DNA of 34,667 nucleotides from an uncultured Alistipes sp. (GTDB taxonomy: Bacteria; Bacteroidota; Bacteroidia; Bacteroidales; UBA932): positions 1 through 34,667 of the forward strand of contig URSC01000020.1 of the NCBI GenBank assembly GCA_900550465.1, read 5' to 3'. Of the stretch, positions 8,541-15,998 are shown piece by piece. The notes beneath the pieces are model-generated. The model had not been told where the DNA came from. It searched no databases and saw nothing but the letters and a program-made list of their open reading frames with translations. The translations under genes were made by a program, and so were the position numbers. Every line of letters starts with the position of its first letter. The stretch's first letter is position 1.

Positions 8541-9287
8541 ATGAAACTCTACAGTGAGAACCTGGTAAAGAAATACGGAGCCCGCACAGTCGTAAAGGGC
8601 GTATCCATCAACGTCGAGCAGGGCGAGATAGTGGGTCTGCTCGGTCCCAACGGAGCCGGCAAGACCACGAGCTTCTACATGATCACCGGCCTTATCAAGC
8701 CCAACGACGGACACATCTTCCTGGACGACGAGGAGATCACCGACCTGCCGATGTACCGCCGCGCCCAGAAGGGCCTCGGCTACCTGGCCCAGGAGGCCTC
8801 AGTCTTCCGCAAGATGTCTGTCGAGAACAACATCATGTCCGTCATGGAATTCTCCAAGTTCACCAAGAAAGAGAGACGCGACCGCCTGGAGTCCCTGATC
8901 GACGAGTTCGGTCTCGCCAAGGTACGCAAGAGCTACGGTATCCAGCTCTCCGGAGGCGAGCGCCGCCGCTGCGAGATAGCCCGGGCCCTGGCCATCGACC
9001 CCAAGTTCATCCTCCTGGACGAGCCTTTCGCGGGTGTAGACCCGATAGCGGTCGAGGATATCCAGCACATCATCGCCAAGCTCAAGACAAAGAATATCGG
9101 CATCATCATCACCGACCACAACGTACACGAGACCCTGGCCATCACCGACCGCGCCTACCTCCTCTACGAGGGCAGCATCCTCGAGAGCGGTACGGCCGAA
9201 GAGCTCGCCAACAACCCCGAAGTCCGCAAGAAATACCTCGGACAGAATTTTGAGCTGCGGAAAGCGGTGCTCAGACCCCGCGACTGA
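8541..9287 (+). CDS. lptB: LPS export ABC transporter ATP-binding protein LptB
   Basis: LptB is the cytoplasmic ATPase that, with LptF and LptG, pulls LPS from the inner membrane and drives it across the Lpt bridge. All ABC motifs are present in its 248 residues: Walker A GPNGAGKTT, Q-loop LAQEAS, signature LSGGERRR, Walker B FILLDEPFAGVDP and H-loop ITDHNVHE. The LptB-specific wording (MYRRAQKGLGYLAQEASVFRKMSVENNI) is clear. The C-terminus (YLGQNFEL) is followed by a short tail. It starts 16 nt after dnaX and converges with ispH, leaving a 10-nt gap. LptF/G are not in the window. Confidence 0.96.
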   Translation: MKLYSENLVKKYGARTVVKGVSINVEQGEIVGLLGPNGAGKTTSFYMITGLIKPNDGHIFLDDEEITDLPMYRRAQKGLGYLAQEASVFRKMSVENNIMSVMEFSKFTKKERRDRLESLIDEFGLAKVRKSYGIQLSGGERRRCEIARALAIDPKFILLDEPFAGVDPIAVEDIQHIIAKLKTKNIGIIITDHNVHETLAITDRAYLLYEGSILESGTAEELANNPEVRKKYLGQNFELRKAVLRPRD

Positions 9288-9297
9288 GAAACTGTTT

Positions 9298-10179
9298 CTA
9301 AAGGGCTGACAGAGCGGCTGCGACCTTCTCCAGCTGCCATCGGGTAGTGGAGGTGGCGCCGCAGATGCCGACGGTATCGTCCGGGCGGAAGATGCCGGCC
9401 GGGATCTCGTCGGCTCCCTCGACTTTGTAGGAACGGGAATTGACTGACCGGCAGAGCTCGAAGAGGACCTTGCCGTTGGAACTTTCACGTCCGCATACGA
9501 AGATGATGACCGAGCATGAGGCCGCAAAATCGCGGAGGGCCTTGTGGCGCGACGAGACATGACGGCAGATGGTGTCCAGCACCTCGACGTCCGCGTTACC
9601 GGCAGCTGAAGCGGCTTCGCGCAGTCGTGCGGCAAGAGCGGCGAACTCCTCGGGATCCTTGGTCGTCTGGGAGAAAAGTGCGAGAGGGCGGGCCGGGTCT
9701 ACGGCACCGGAACGGAGCCGGGACTCGAGGTCGTCCATATTCTCCACCACCACGGCATTGCCGTCAGTCTGTCCGACCAGGCCGTTGACCTCGGCATGGC
9801 CGCGTTTTCCGAAGATCAGCACCCGGCCGCCGCGGGAGGAGAGTTCCGTATATTTTGCAGCAATCTTTTTCTGCAGGGCCAGCACCACCGGGCAGGTGCA
9901 GTCTATGAGTGACACTCCGGCTTCGCGGGCCAGGGCATAGGTGGACGGCGGCTCTCCGTGGGCCCGGATGAGCACTGTCGACCCGCCCAGGGAGGACAGG
10001 TCGGAGTATCCCACGGTGTGCAGGCCCAGGCCGGCGAGGCGCTGGATCTCCGCGTCGTTGTGAACTATTGCCCCCAGGGAATAGAGCCGGTCATGACCGC
10101 TCAGATACTGTTCGGCGGTGGAAATAGCCCGGCCGACTCCGTTGCAGCAGCCGGAACCCTTATCTATCAGAATCCGCAT
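9298..10179 (-). CDS. ispH: 4-hydroxy-3-methylbut-2-enyl diphosphate reductase IspH
   Basis: IspH is the last enzyme of the MEP isoprenoid pathway. It is a [4Fe-4S] protein that reduces HMBPP to IPP and DMAPP. The 293-residue sequence has the three cluster-binding Cys contexts: GCCNGVGRA near the N-terminus, IDCTCPVV in the middle and DTICRHVSSRH in the third domain. It also has the catalytic Glu in GHAEVNGLVGQ and the substrate loop CGRESSNGKVLFELC. The start is the ATG at 10179, where MRILIDKGSGCC begins; the GTG at 10212 would extend into conserved cmk sequence. It overlaps the end of cmk by 13 nt, so the two are translated from one mRNA. GHAE replaces the more usual GHPE. Confidence 0.94.
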   Translation of the reverse strand: MRILIDKGSGCCNGVGRAISTAEQYLSGHDRLYSLGAIVHNDAEIQRLAGLGLHTVGYSDLSSLGGSTVLIRAHGEPPSTYALAREAGVSLIDCTCPVVLALQKKIAAKYTELSSRGGRVLIFGKRGHAEVNGLVGQTDGNAVVVENMDDLESRLRSGAVDPARPLALFSQTTKDPEEFAALAARLREAASAAGNADVEVLDTICRHVSSRHKALRDFAASCSVIIFVCGRESSNGKVLFELCRSVNSRSYKVEGADEIPAGIFRPDDTVGICGATSTTRWQLEKVAAALSAL

Positions 10180-10880
10180 AGATGTCTCCGCTTTAACAGG
10201 TCCTTGAACCACTGTATCTGCTCCTCGACGGTCATGTCGCTGTTGTCCAGCAGTTCCGCATCCGCGGCACGGGACAGAGGGGCCGTCTTACGGTGTTCGT
10301 CGATATAGTCCCGCTCCCGGATATTGCCAAGAACCTCCTCATAAGGAGTCTCCTGACCCTTGGAGCGCATCTCCTCGTACCGCCTCCGGGCCCTTACTTC
10401 CGGCCTGGCCGTCATGAAGATCTTGATCTCCGCATCGGGGAAAACAGCCGTTCCGATATCCCGTCCGTCCATCACGACGCCCTTGCCGGAGCCTATCTCA
10501 TGCAGGCTCCTGTCCACGAACTCCCTTACCATCGGCACGGCCGCGATATGGCTCACCACCCTGGAAATCTCTATGGTGCGGATGTCCCTCTCGACATTCT
10601 CCCCGTCCAGCCATGTCTCGCTGGCGCCGTCGGGACCTGTCGTCCTGAAGCTTATCACCACTGGATGTTCTCCGGAGAAAAGCATTTTCCGGAGGGCTTC
10701 CGTATCTATGGTATTATTTTTGGATACAAAACCGTTCCTAAGAGCGAAAAGTGTAACGGCACGGTACATGGCTCCGGTATCTATGTAGATGTAGCCCAGC
10801 TCTTTCGCAATAGCTTTGGCGAATGTGCTCTTGCCGGTGGAAGAGTAACCGTCGATGGCTATGATTACAGGTGAAGTCAT
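10167..10880 (-). CDS. cmk: Cytidylate kinase
   Basis: Cmk phosphorylates CMP and dCMP with ATP in pyrimidine nucleotide recycling. The 237-residue protein has P-loop GYSSTGKST, YIDTGAMYRAVTLFAL, the DGRDIGTAVFPDA NMP-binding segment, and the lid RARRRYEEMRSKG. The ATG at 10880 is fixed by the P-loop, which lies only about 10 residues in; the GTG at 10895 would lie inside the promoter. The -7 box ends only 4 nt before the ATG, so the mRNA is probably leaderless. It is the first gene of a two-gene unit with ispH. Confidence 0.95.
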   Translation of the reverse strand: MTSPVIIAIDGYSSTGKSTFAKAIAKELGYIYIDTGAMYRAVTLFALRNGFVSKNNTIDTEALRKMLFSGEHPVVISFRTTGPDGASETWLDGENVERDIRTIEISRVVSHIAAVPMVREFVDRSLHEIGSGKGVVMDGRDIGTAVFPDAEIKIFMTARPEVRARRRYEEMRSKGQETPYEEVLGNIRERDYIDEHRKTAPLSRAADAELLDNSDMTVEEQIQWFKDLLKRRHLCGF

Positions 10881-10884
10881 AGTA

Positions 10885-10892
10885 CAAAAATA
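10885..10892 (-). promoter_or_regulatory. -7 promoter box for cmk-ispH, abutting the start codon
   Basis: On the minus strand this reads TATTTTTG, a full match to TAnnTTTG. Only 4 nt (TACT) separate it from the ATG at 10880. Transcription would begin at or very near the A of the start codon. Confidence 0.6.
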
Positions 10893-10905
10893 CACATATT
10901 TTATC

Positions 10906-10913
10906 TACTTTTG
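10906..10913 (+). promoter_or_regulatory. -7 promoter box for the secreted protein-M16 peptidase operon
   Basis: TACTTTTG is a full match to TAnnTTTG and ends 22 nt before the ATG at 10936. It lies back to back with the cmk box, 13 bp apart. Confidence 0.6.
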
Positions 10914-10935
10914 CAGAAATTTAAAGAAGACTGAA

Positions 10936-11871
10936 ATGAAAAGAGTATTTGCCATCCTGCTGCCCCTGCTGGCGGCCCTGAATATGGCGGCCCAGGAAGG
11001 CCGTCCCGACATGGAGATCAAACAGTTCGAGGAGCAGAAAGTCGAGTCAGGCAGAGAATATTACGGAGACCTTCCGGCCCGCATGACGAAGGTTGTCATC
11101 GCCGGAGACAACTCCATGACCGACCTGATATTCAAGAATGCAGTGGAGGAGAGCTGGAACATCTCCCCCTTCGAGTTCTGCGACTACGAGGAATTCGACC
11201 GCATCAAGACCGATACCAACTACTATTTCCTGATGCGCCTGGACAAGATGCACCGGAGCGAGAATGACCCGGTCATGGAGTTTGTCTGCTATCTCAAAGG
11301 CAATGAAAAGGCCGCAGACAACATCTCCGCGATGCCGGAACTCATATCCCTTCCCCTCTTCCCCGAGAATGACAACAGTGACCGCATATACTCCTATCTT
11401 CCCGCGTACATGAACATCATACAGAATTACCTGCAGAAGATAGTCGACGGCCGAATCTATCCTTCAAAACGGGGTGTGGTTCAGACCGGAGTATTCGAGA
11501 AGAACCGTAACACGAAAGTCCTTTTCCGCAAAGGCGATCTGGCTTATCAGCCTGCCATGCAGGAGTTTGAGCGCATGTTCCGCGGCCGGGCCGAAGAAGT
11601 GGCTCAGGATGATATCGACCAGGCTCTGTCCAGCAGCACTCCCAACACTCTGGTGTCTCTGGTTGTGGCCCCCTCGGAGATATACGGCAAGGCCTATTGC
11701 TACAAGATGATCATCAGTGCCGACACCTACGAGCTTTTCTACTGGAAGCGACACAAACTCTCGGCGAAGAAGGGCCCCGGTTTCCTGAAGGCTGACCTGA
11801 AACGCATATCCAAGCTCATAACCCCTGATTTCAAGCCGGTCAAGGCTGCCGACAAGGAGAAAGAAAAATAA
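10936..11871 (+). CDS. Unrecognised secreted protein
   Basis: I do not recognise this 311-residue protein. It starts with a signal peptide (MKRVFAILLPLLAALNMAAQ) ending in the AQ cleavage context common in Bacteroidota, and lacks a lipobox Cys, so it should be periplasmic or secreted. The rest is a charged soluble protein with no internal membrane segment. A KADLKRISKLITPDF segment near the C-terminus is followed by a Lys-rich tail (AADKEKEK). The ATG at 10936 fits both the signal peptide and the -7 box 22 nt upstream. Its stop overlaps the M16 peptidase start by one base (TAATG), so the two are translationally linked. Function cannot be inferred beyond its export. Confidence 0.85.
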   Translation: MKRVFAILLPLLAALNMAAQEGRPDMEIKQFEEQKVESGREYYGDLPARMTKVVIAGDNSMTDLIFKNAVEESWNISPFEFCDYEEFDRIKTDTNYYFLMRLDKMHRSENDPVMEFVCYLKGNEKAADNISAMPELISLPLFPENDNSDRIYSYLPAYMNIIQNYLQKIVDGRIYPSKRGVVQTGVFEKNRNTKVLFRKGDLAYQPAMQEFERMFRGRAEEVAQDDIDQALSSSTPNTLVSLVVAPSEIYGKAYCYKMIISADTYELFYWKRHKLSAKKGPGFLKADLKRISKLITPDFKPVKAADKEKEK

Positions 11872-13097
11872 TGAGATTTGCCTTCAAACGCAGTCTCTCC
11901 CCAGTCGCCTACTGCGCCCTGCATATCCAGACAGGAACCAGATACGAGGAGCCAGGCCGGGGAGGACTTGCCCACTTCACCGAGCACCTGCTGTTCAAGG
12001 GTACTGAGACCCGCAGCGCCGGCACTGTCAATTCCTACATCGAGAAACTCGGAGGGGAGCTCAACGCATACACCACCAAGGAGGAGACGGTCATCCACGC
12101 CACTGTCCTCAAGGAGGATCTGCGCCGGGCCGTGGACCTGCTGATGGACATCGCTTTCCGATGCACATTCCCGGAGAAGGAAATAGACAAGGAACGGAGT
12201 GTGGTGCTGGAGGAAATCAACACCTACAGGGACTCTCCCGCCGAGCAGATTTACGACGACTTCGAGGAGATAATCTTCGAGGGGACCCCTCTGTCCATGC
12301 CTGTCCTGGGCAAGGCGAAATATCTGCGCAAGGCGGACCGGGAGGTAGTCTCGGACTATTACCGGAAAATGTTCCGGGAAGAGAATATGTATTTCACGGC
12401 AGTGGCGGACATGGAGGAAGGCAGGGTGCGGGAGATGGTGGAGAGGGCATTGGGAAAATACTCGTGGCAGGAGGGAGCCGCCCTGGCTCAGGCCGGCAGC
12501 TCTCCGGAAGTCCCTGCCGGGGTGCCGGAAATACTCAAGGTCAATCCTCCCTTCGAACGCACCGTCAACCGGCGCAATCATCAGACACACTGCATCCTGG
12601 GGGCAAGAGCATACTCCGCCTACGACAGCCGCCGCATCCCCCTGAGCCTGCTGATCAACATCCTGGGAGGTCCGGTGGCCAACTCCAGGCTCAACCTGCT
12701 GCTCCGCGAGCGCTACGGCCTGGTATACAGTGTGGACGCATCCTACGGGGTCTACTCTGACGCCGGCATCGCCACCATCTATTTCGGCTGCGACCGTTCC
12801 AACCTCGACCGCTGCCTCTCCCTGACTGACCGCGTGCTGACCTCTCTGAGGGAGGATCTGCTCTCGACCCGCGCCCTCAGCTGGGCGAAAAAGCAACTGC
12901 TGGGACAGATGGCCATCGCCTCCGACAACGGGGAAGCCCAGGTGCTGTCCATGGGCAAGAGCCTTATGACCTACGGCCGGGTGATAAGCAACAGCGAATC
13001 GGCGGCTCTCGTGGAGGCCGTGACCGCGGAGGACCTGCGGAGAGTGACTGCCGAAGTGTTCGACCCTGCGGCCATGTCCAGACTCATCTACGCATAA
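11871..13097 (+). CDS. M16 family zinc metallopeptidase (pitrilysin/processing-peptidase type)
   Basis: A single-chain M16B-type peptidase of 408 residues, the length of bacterial processing-peptidase relatives. The inverted zinc motif HxxEH is intact at His35-Phe-Thr-Glu38-His39 (GLAHFTEHLLFKGT). The third ligand Glu115 lies in SVVLEEIN, 76 residues later as usual. The second half-domain has the RERYGLVYSV motif near residue 280. There is no signal peptide, so it should be cytoplasmic, unlike the preceding gene. It starts one base inside the stop of that gene and is followed 6 nt later by an O-methyltransferase. Its substrate is unknown; bacterial members are thought to degrade peptides. Confidence 0.93.
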   Translation: MRFAFKRSLSPVAYCALHIQTGTRYEEPGRGGLAHFTEHLLFKGTETRSAGTVNSYIEKLGGELNAYTTKEETVIHATVLKEDLRRAVDLLMDIAFRCTFPEKEIDKERSVVLEEINTYRDSPAEQIYDDFEEIIFEGTPLSMPVLGKAKYLRKADREVVSDYYRKMFREENMYFTAVADMEEGRVREMVERALGKYSWQEGAALAQAGSSPEVPAGVPEILKVNPPFERTVNRRNHQTHCILGARAYSAYDSRRIPLSLLINILGGPVANSRLNLLLRERYGLVYSVDASYGVYSDAGIATIYFGCDRSNLDRCLSLTDRVLTSLREDLLSTRALSWAKKQLLGQMAIASDNGEAQVLSMGKSLMTYGRVISNSESAALVEAVTAEDLRRVTAEVFDPAAMSRLIYA

Positions 13098-13103
13098 TCT
13101 GTC

Positions 13104-13718
13104 ATGGATATAAGCAGACTCAAAGACGCCCTGGCCTTCATCGAGAGGGAGACTCACCTGAGAACCAAGTCCTACAGGATGCTCTCGGACGGTGTGCAGG
13201 GGGAGTTTCTCCAGGCATTCTCACTGATGGTCAGGCCGCGTGCCGTACTCGAGATCGGCACTTTTACCGGATATGCGACTCTTTGTCTTGCCCGCGGACT
13301 GCAGGAAAACGGCATTGTGGACACCATAGAGAAGGACGACGAGATGACCGATATCTTCACCCGTGCGTTCGGGATGGCCGGAATGCTTTCAGACGGCAGC
13401 ATACGCTGTCATGCCGGGGACGCGCTGGACATCATTCCCACTCTTCCGGGACCCTACGACATAGTGTACGTCGATGCGGACAAGAGGATGTATCACAGGT
13501 TCTATGACCTGGTCTTCGACAAGGTGCGCCCCGGCGGCTATATCCTGGCCGACAACGTACTATGGAGCGGGAAAACGGCTCTGGACGCTCCTCCTGCGGA
13601 CCGTCAGACCAGCGCAATCCTGGACTTCAACCAAACTGTCTCAGCGGACCCCAGGGTGGAGACGGCCGTCATCCCGGTCCGCGACGGTCTCGCCGTAATC
13701 CATAAAAAAAGGGTCTGA
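13104..13718 (+). CDS. SAM-dependent O-methyltransferase (COMT/CCoAOMT-like)
   Basis: A 204-residue class I methyltransferase of the caffeoyl-CoA/catechol O-methyltransferase family. It has motif I LEIGTFTGYATLCLARGL, the acidic residue after strand 2 (TIEKDDE), the metal/SAM segment YDIVYVDADKRMYHRFYDL, and GGYILADNVLWSGK, which in this family supplies metal-binding Asp and Asn. The C-terminal strand is AVIPVRDGLAVIHKK. Members methylate catechol-like hydroxyls with Mg2+; the true substrate here is unknown. The ATG is at 13104, 6 nt after the M16 gene. Its last codons overlap a terminator that acts on the opposite strand. Confidence 0.92.
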   Translation: MDISRLKDALAFIERETHLRTKSYRMLSDGVQGEFLQAFSLMVRPRAVLEIGTFTGYATLCLARGLQENGIVDTIEKDDEMTDIFTRAFGMAGMLSDGSIRCHAGDALDIIPTLPGPYDIVYVDADKRMYHRFYDLVFDKVRPGGYILADNVLWSGKTALDAPPADRQTSAILDFNQTVSADPRVETAVIPVRDGLAVIHKKRV

Positions 13719-13739
13719 CCGACATCGCGCCGGAGACCC
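13704..13739 (-). terminator. Intrinsic terminator for efp, inside the 3' end of the methyltransferase gene
   Basis: On the minus strand a GGGTCT/AGACCC stem, with an inner CCG/CGG helix, is followed directly by seven T. That is a textbook Rho-independent terminator about 55 nt past the efp stop. The T-run is the lysine-coding A-run near the end of the plus-strand gene. Confidence 0.75.
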
Positions 13740-13744
13740 GAATT

Positions 13745-13794
13745 TGACAGTCTTTTCCTAGGTTAGTTTCAGTACGCTGTCACTTACTGTTTTT
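13745..13794 (+). terminator. Possible weak terminator after the methyltransferase gene
   Basis: TGACAG (13745-13750) pairs with CTGTCA (13777-13782) around a 26-nt loop. A T-run lies about 8 nt further on (13790-13794). The short stem and distant T-run make this weak. Confidence 0.25.
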
Positions 13795-14362
13795 ACTCTT
13801 TCACGCGCTCGCCGTAGCTGCGGTCCACTGTGTTTACGCGGATCTTGTCGCCCTGGTTGATGAACAGGGGAACCATGATCTCGGCGCCGGTCTCCAGTGT
13901 AGCGGCCTTGAGGGCGTTGCTCGATGCAGTGTCACCCTTGACGGCAGGCTCGGTATAGGTCACTTCCAGCTCCACGTAGGTGGGAAGCTCGCATGTGAGG
14001 CACTTCTCCTCGTCGGCGAGGAACATCATCTCCACATACTGTCCCTCCTTCATCAGGTCGGCGTTCTCCACCATCTCCTCGGGGATGCTGACCTGCTCGT
14101 AGGTCTCTGTGTGCATGAAGTTGAAGCCCATATCGTCCTTGTACAGATAGGTGTAGGGCCTGCGCTCCACGTTGATGGGCTCGATCTTCTCACCGGCTGT
14201 GAAGGTCCTGTCGAGAATCTTGCCGTTCTCCAGGTTGCGGAGCTTGGTCTTCACGAAGGCGGGGCCTTTACCGGGTTTTACATGCTGAAACCAGATGATA
14301 GATACTGGTTTTCCTTCATAGTTGAAATACAGTCCGTTCTTGAAATCTGCTGTTGTTGCCAT
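13793..14362 (-). CDS. efp: Translation elongation factor P
   Basis: EF-P rescues ribosomes stalled on proline stretches. The 189-residue length is normal, and the three beta-barrel domains are covered: the N-terminal KOW-like domain, the OB domain (LYKDDMGFNFMHTETYEQV) and the C-terminal domain (ELPTYVELEVTYTEPAVKGDTAS...VPLFINQGDKIRVNTVD). The loop that reaches the peptidyl-transferase centre is KPGKGPAF, with the modifiable Lys32. The ATG at 14362 starts the conserved MATTADFKNG; 17 further residues upstream would run across the promoter. An intrinsic terminator follows. The modification enzyme is not in the window. Confidence 0.96.
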   Translation of the reverse strand: MATTADFKNGLYFNYEGKPVSIIWFQHVKPGKGPAFVKTKLRNLENGKILDRTFTAGEKIEPINVERRPYTYLYKDDMGFNFMHTETYEQVSIPEEMVENADLMKEGQYVEMMFLADEEKCLTCELPTYVELEVTYTEPAVKGDTASSNALKAATLETGAEIMVPLFINQGDKIRVNTVDRSYGERVKE

Positions 14363-14382
14363 AAATCTGAAAAAATAGTGTG

Positions 14383-14390
14383 CAAATATA
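14383..14390 (-). promoter_or_regulatory. -7 promoter box for efp
   Basis: On the minus strand this is TATATTTG, ending 20 nt before the efp ATG. It lies in the gap behind the M23 peptidase gene, so efp can be transcribed separately. Confidence 0.65.
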
Positions 14391-14443
14391 GCAAAAATTT
14401 TTATCCCTGCCACGGCCTCCCGGACATGTGTCTTGAAAAGCGC

Positions 14444-15910
14444 TCAGTGCAGGGTACCGTTTTGCGTCAGGCGGGATGCTGCCTCGCGGACAGCCTCGCG
14501 GGCCAGGAAGCGGGCGGCGGCACGCTCGGACTCGTTCATGGACTCCTTGAAGGCGGGCATGTCGGCCTCAGCCAGAGGCTCTGCCGGGGGTGATTCCATC
14601 TTGAGCGGGTTGATGGGAGTACCGTTCTTCCAGATACGGAAATCCAGATGCGGGCCGGTGGAATAGCCGGTGCTGCCCACATAGCCGATGACCTGGCCCT
14701 GACGGACGCGGTCTCCGACATTCAGCCCCTTGCCGTAGCGGGAAAGATGCAGATAGGCCGAGGTGTATACAGAATTGTGCTTGATTTTCACCATATTGCC
14801 CTCGGCCCTCTTATAGCCCTTGTAGACCACCACTCCGTCACCGATACTCATGACCTCGGTCCCAACAGGAGCCGCATAGTCAATGCCGGTATGGGGACGG
14901 ACCTTGCGGGTGATGGGATGCCGGCGGCTGTAGGTGAAGCCGGAACTGATGCGGGTATAGCTCAGAGGGGCGCGGAGGAAGGCCTTGCGCATGCTCTCCC
15001 CCTTCTCGTTCCAGTAGTAGTTGCCGGTACCGTTGTCGAACCAGTAAGCCCTGAAGGAGTCGCCCCCGTGCCGGAACTCGGCATAGAGCACCCGCTCCAC
15101 ATCCAGTATCTCCCCGTCGCATACCGTCTTCTCGTACACGGCCTTGAAGGAGTCGCCCTTCTGCAGGCCGAAGAAGTCTATGCTCCAGGCATATATGTCC
15201 GCCAGGGATATGGCCAGCAGGGCCGGAGCGCCCGCATCGATGATATCCTGCCACAGAGAGTATTTTATCTCCACCTCCACATAGTCGGTCACGCTGGTGA
15301 TATCCTTCTCGAAGACCTGCACCGACAGGGAGTCGCGCAGGGAGAAGACCACGTATGACGCGTTGTCCTTCTCGTAGACCACGTATGCCAGGGTATCCGG
15401 CTCACCCGGAGCGTAGTAGGCATGGTAGTGGTAGCCCACCTTGATCTGACGCATGTCGAAGACCCCCTTGGACTTGGCATCCAGGGCGTAGATATCGCTC
15501 TGGGATGCTCCCAGACGTGTCATCAGAGTGGAGAAGAACTCACCGCGGCGGATAGAGCCCTCCACCTTGCGGTAACGGGAGATGGGGATATTGTACTCGT
15601 AGATTTCCTGAACCGAATCCGCCGGAGCCGCTGCCGTACCGACGGCGGGGTTTTCCGCAGCCGGGAGCTGAACCTCAGCTGTTTTCCGCGACTTCCCGGC
15701 ATCCTGTTCCCTGGCCTGACGGCGCTCCTGCCGGAGTTCCTGCCGCTGCTCCTTCCGCAGTTCTCTCTCCCAGGAATCGGGCAATGCCCGGAACACAAAG
15801 ATTATCAACAGTATTACGAATTCGACGGCCAGAGTGCCCAAGACACCGTAGATTGCACCTTGATACAGCCTGTCATTCAATAATTTATCCTTGATTTCGC
15901 GAAGTTTCAT
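14444..15910 (-). CDS. Membrane-anchored M23 family peptidoglycan peptidase
   Basis: A 488-residue protein with a short cytoplasmic N-terminus and one TM segment at about residues 18-42 (YGVLGTLAVEFVILLIIFVF). A Glu/Arg/Gln-rich probable coiled coil follows (about 50-72), then a middle region resembling the OapA/Csd3-type domain that precedes M23 (RGEFFSTLMTRLGASQSDIY) and the C-terminal LytM/M23 domain (about 335-440). In the zinc site His340 and Asp344 (HTGIDY) are present. The HxH motif reads His421-Leu-Asp423 (GPHLDFR), so the usual third zinc ligand His is Asp. It is expected in the periplasm, cutting peptidoglycan cross-bridges. It diverges from mraZ across 88 bp, and its -7 box ends 4 nt before the ATG. 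Confidence 0.93.
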   Translation of the reverse strand: MKLREIKDKLLNDRLYQGAIYGVLGTLAVEFVILLIIFVFRALPDSWERELRKEQRQELRQERRQAREQDAGKSRKTAEVQLPAAENPAVGTAAAPADSVQEIYEYNIPISRYRKVEGSIRRGEFFSTLMTRLGASQSDIYALDAKSKGVFDMRQIKVGYHYHAYYAPGEPDTLAYVVYEKDNASYVVFSLRDSLSVQVFEKDITSVTDYVEVEIKYSLWQDIIDAGAPALLAISLADIYAWSIDFFGLQKGDSFKAVYEKTVCDGEILDVERVLYAEFRHGGDSFRAYWFDNGTGNYYWNEKGESMRKAFLRAPLSYTRISSGFTYSRRHPITRKVRPHTGIDYAAPVGTEVMSIGDGVVVYKGYKRAEGNMVKIKHNSVYTSAYLHLSRYGKGLNVGDRVRQGQVIGYVGSTGYSTGPHLDFRIWKNGTPINPLKMESPPAEPLAEADMPAFKESMNESERAAARFLAREAVREAASRLTQNGTLH

Positions 15911-15914
15911 GTAA

Positions 15915-15922
15915 CAAAATTA
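15915..15922 (-). promoter_or_regulatory. -7 promoter box for the M23 peptidase, abutting the start codon
   Basis: On the minus strand this is TAATTTTG, identical to the mraZ box. Four nt (TTAC) separate it from the ATG at 15910. The first of two tandem repeats (15940-15959) occupies its -33 zone. Confidence 0.6.
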
Positions 15923-15939
15923 GAAAATATTTTCAAATT

Positions 15940-15979
15940 GTGGAAAAAATTGTAATAAAGTGGAAAAATATGTAAAATC
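15940..15979 (+). promoter_or_regulatory. Two 20-bp tandem repeats, candidate MraZ operator
   Basis: 15940-15959 and 15960-15979 are imperfect direct repeats (15 of 20 identical), each beginning GTGGAAAAA and containing TGTAA. MraZ is known to repress its own operon by binding several direct repeats with a TGGG-like core upstream of mraZ. These have the right place, orientation and G-rich core, although the spacing is 20 bp rather than the roughly 10 bp of the E. coli site. Confidence 0.55.
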
Positions 15980-15985
15980 TTTTGC

Positions 15986-15993
15986 TAATTTTG
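15986..15993 (+). promoter_or_regulatory. -7 promoter box for mraZ and the dcw cluster, abutting the start codon
   Basis: TAATTTTG fits TAnnTTTG. Five nt (CACCC) separate it from the mraZ ATG at 15999. The second GTGGAAAAA repeat sits at its -33 position. Confidence 0.6.
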
Positions 15994-15998
15994 CACCC

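Noticed and set aside
9287..9299. AGAAAC-T-GTTTCT palindrome between lptB and ispH
   Set aside because: Only 6-bp AT-rich arms with a one-base centre, made partly of the two stop codons; cannot fold as a hairpin and is easily chance.
11739..13157. Long minus-strand open frame (472 codons) opposite the M16 peptidase
   Set aside because: Shadow of a GC-rich coding strand: no family resemblance, odd composition and complete overlap with a clear peptidase gene. The same holds for the frames opposite murE (19848-21245) and murG (24714-26162).
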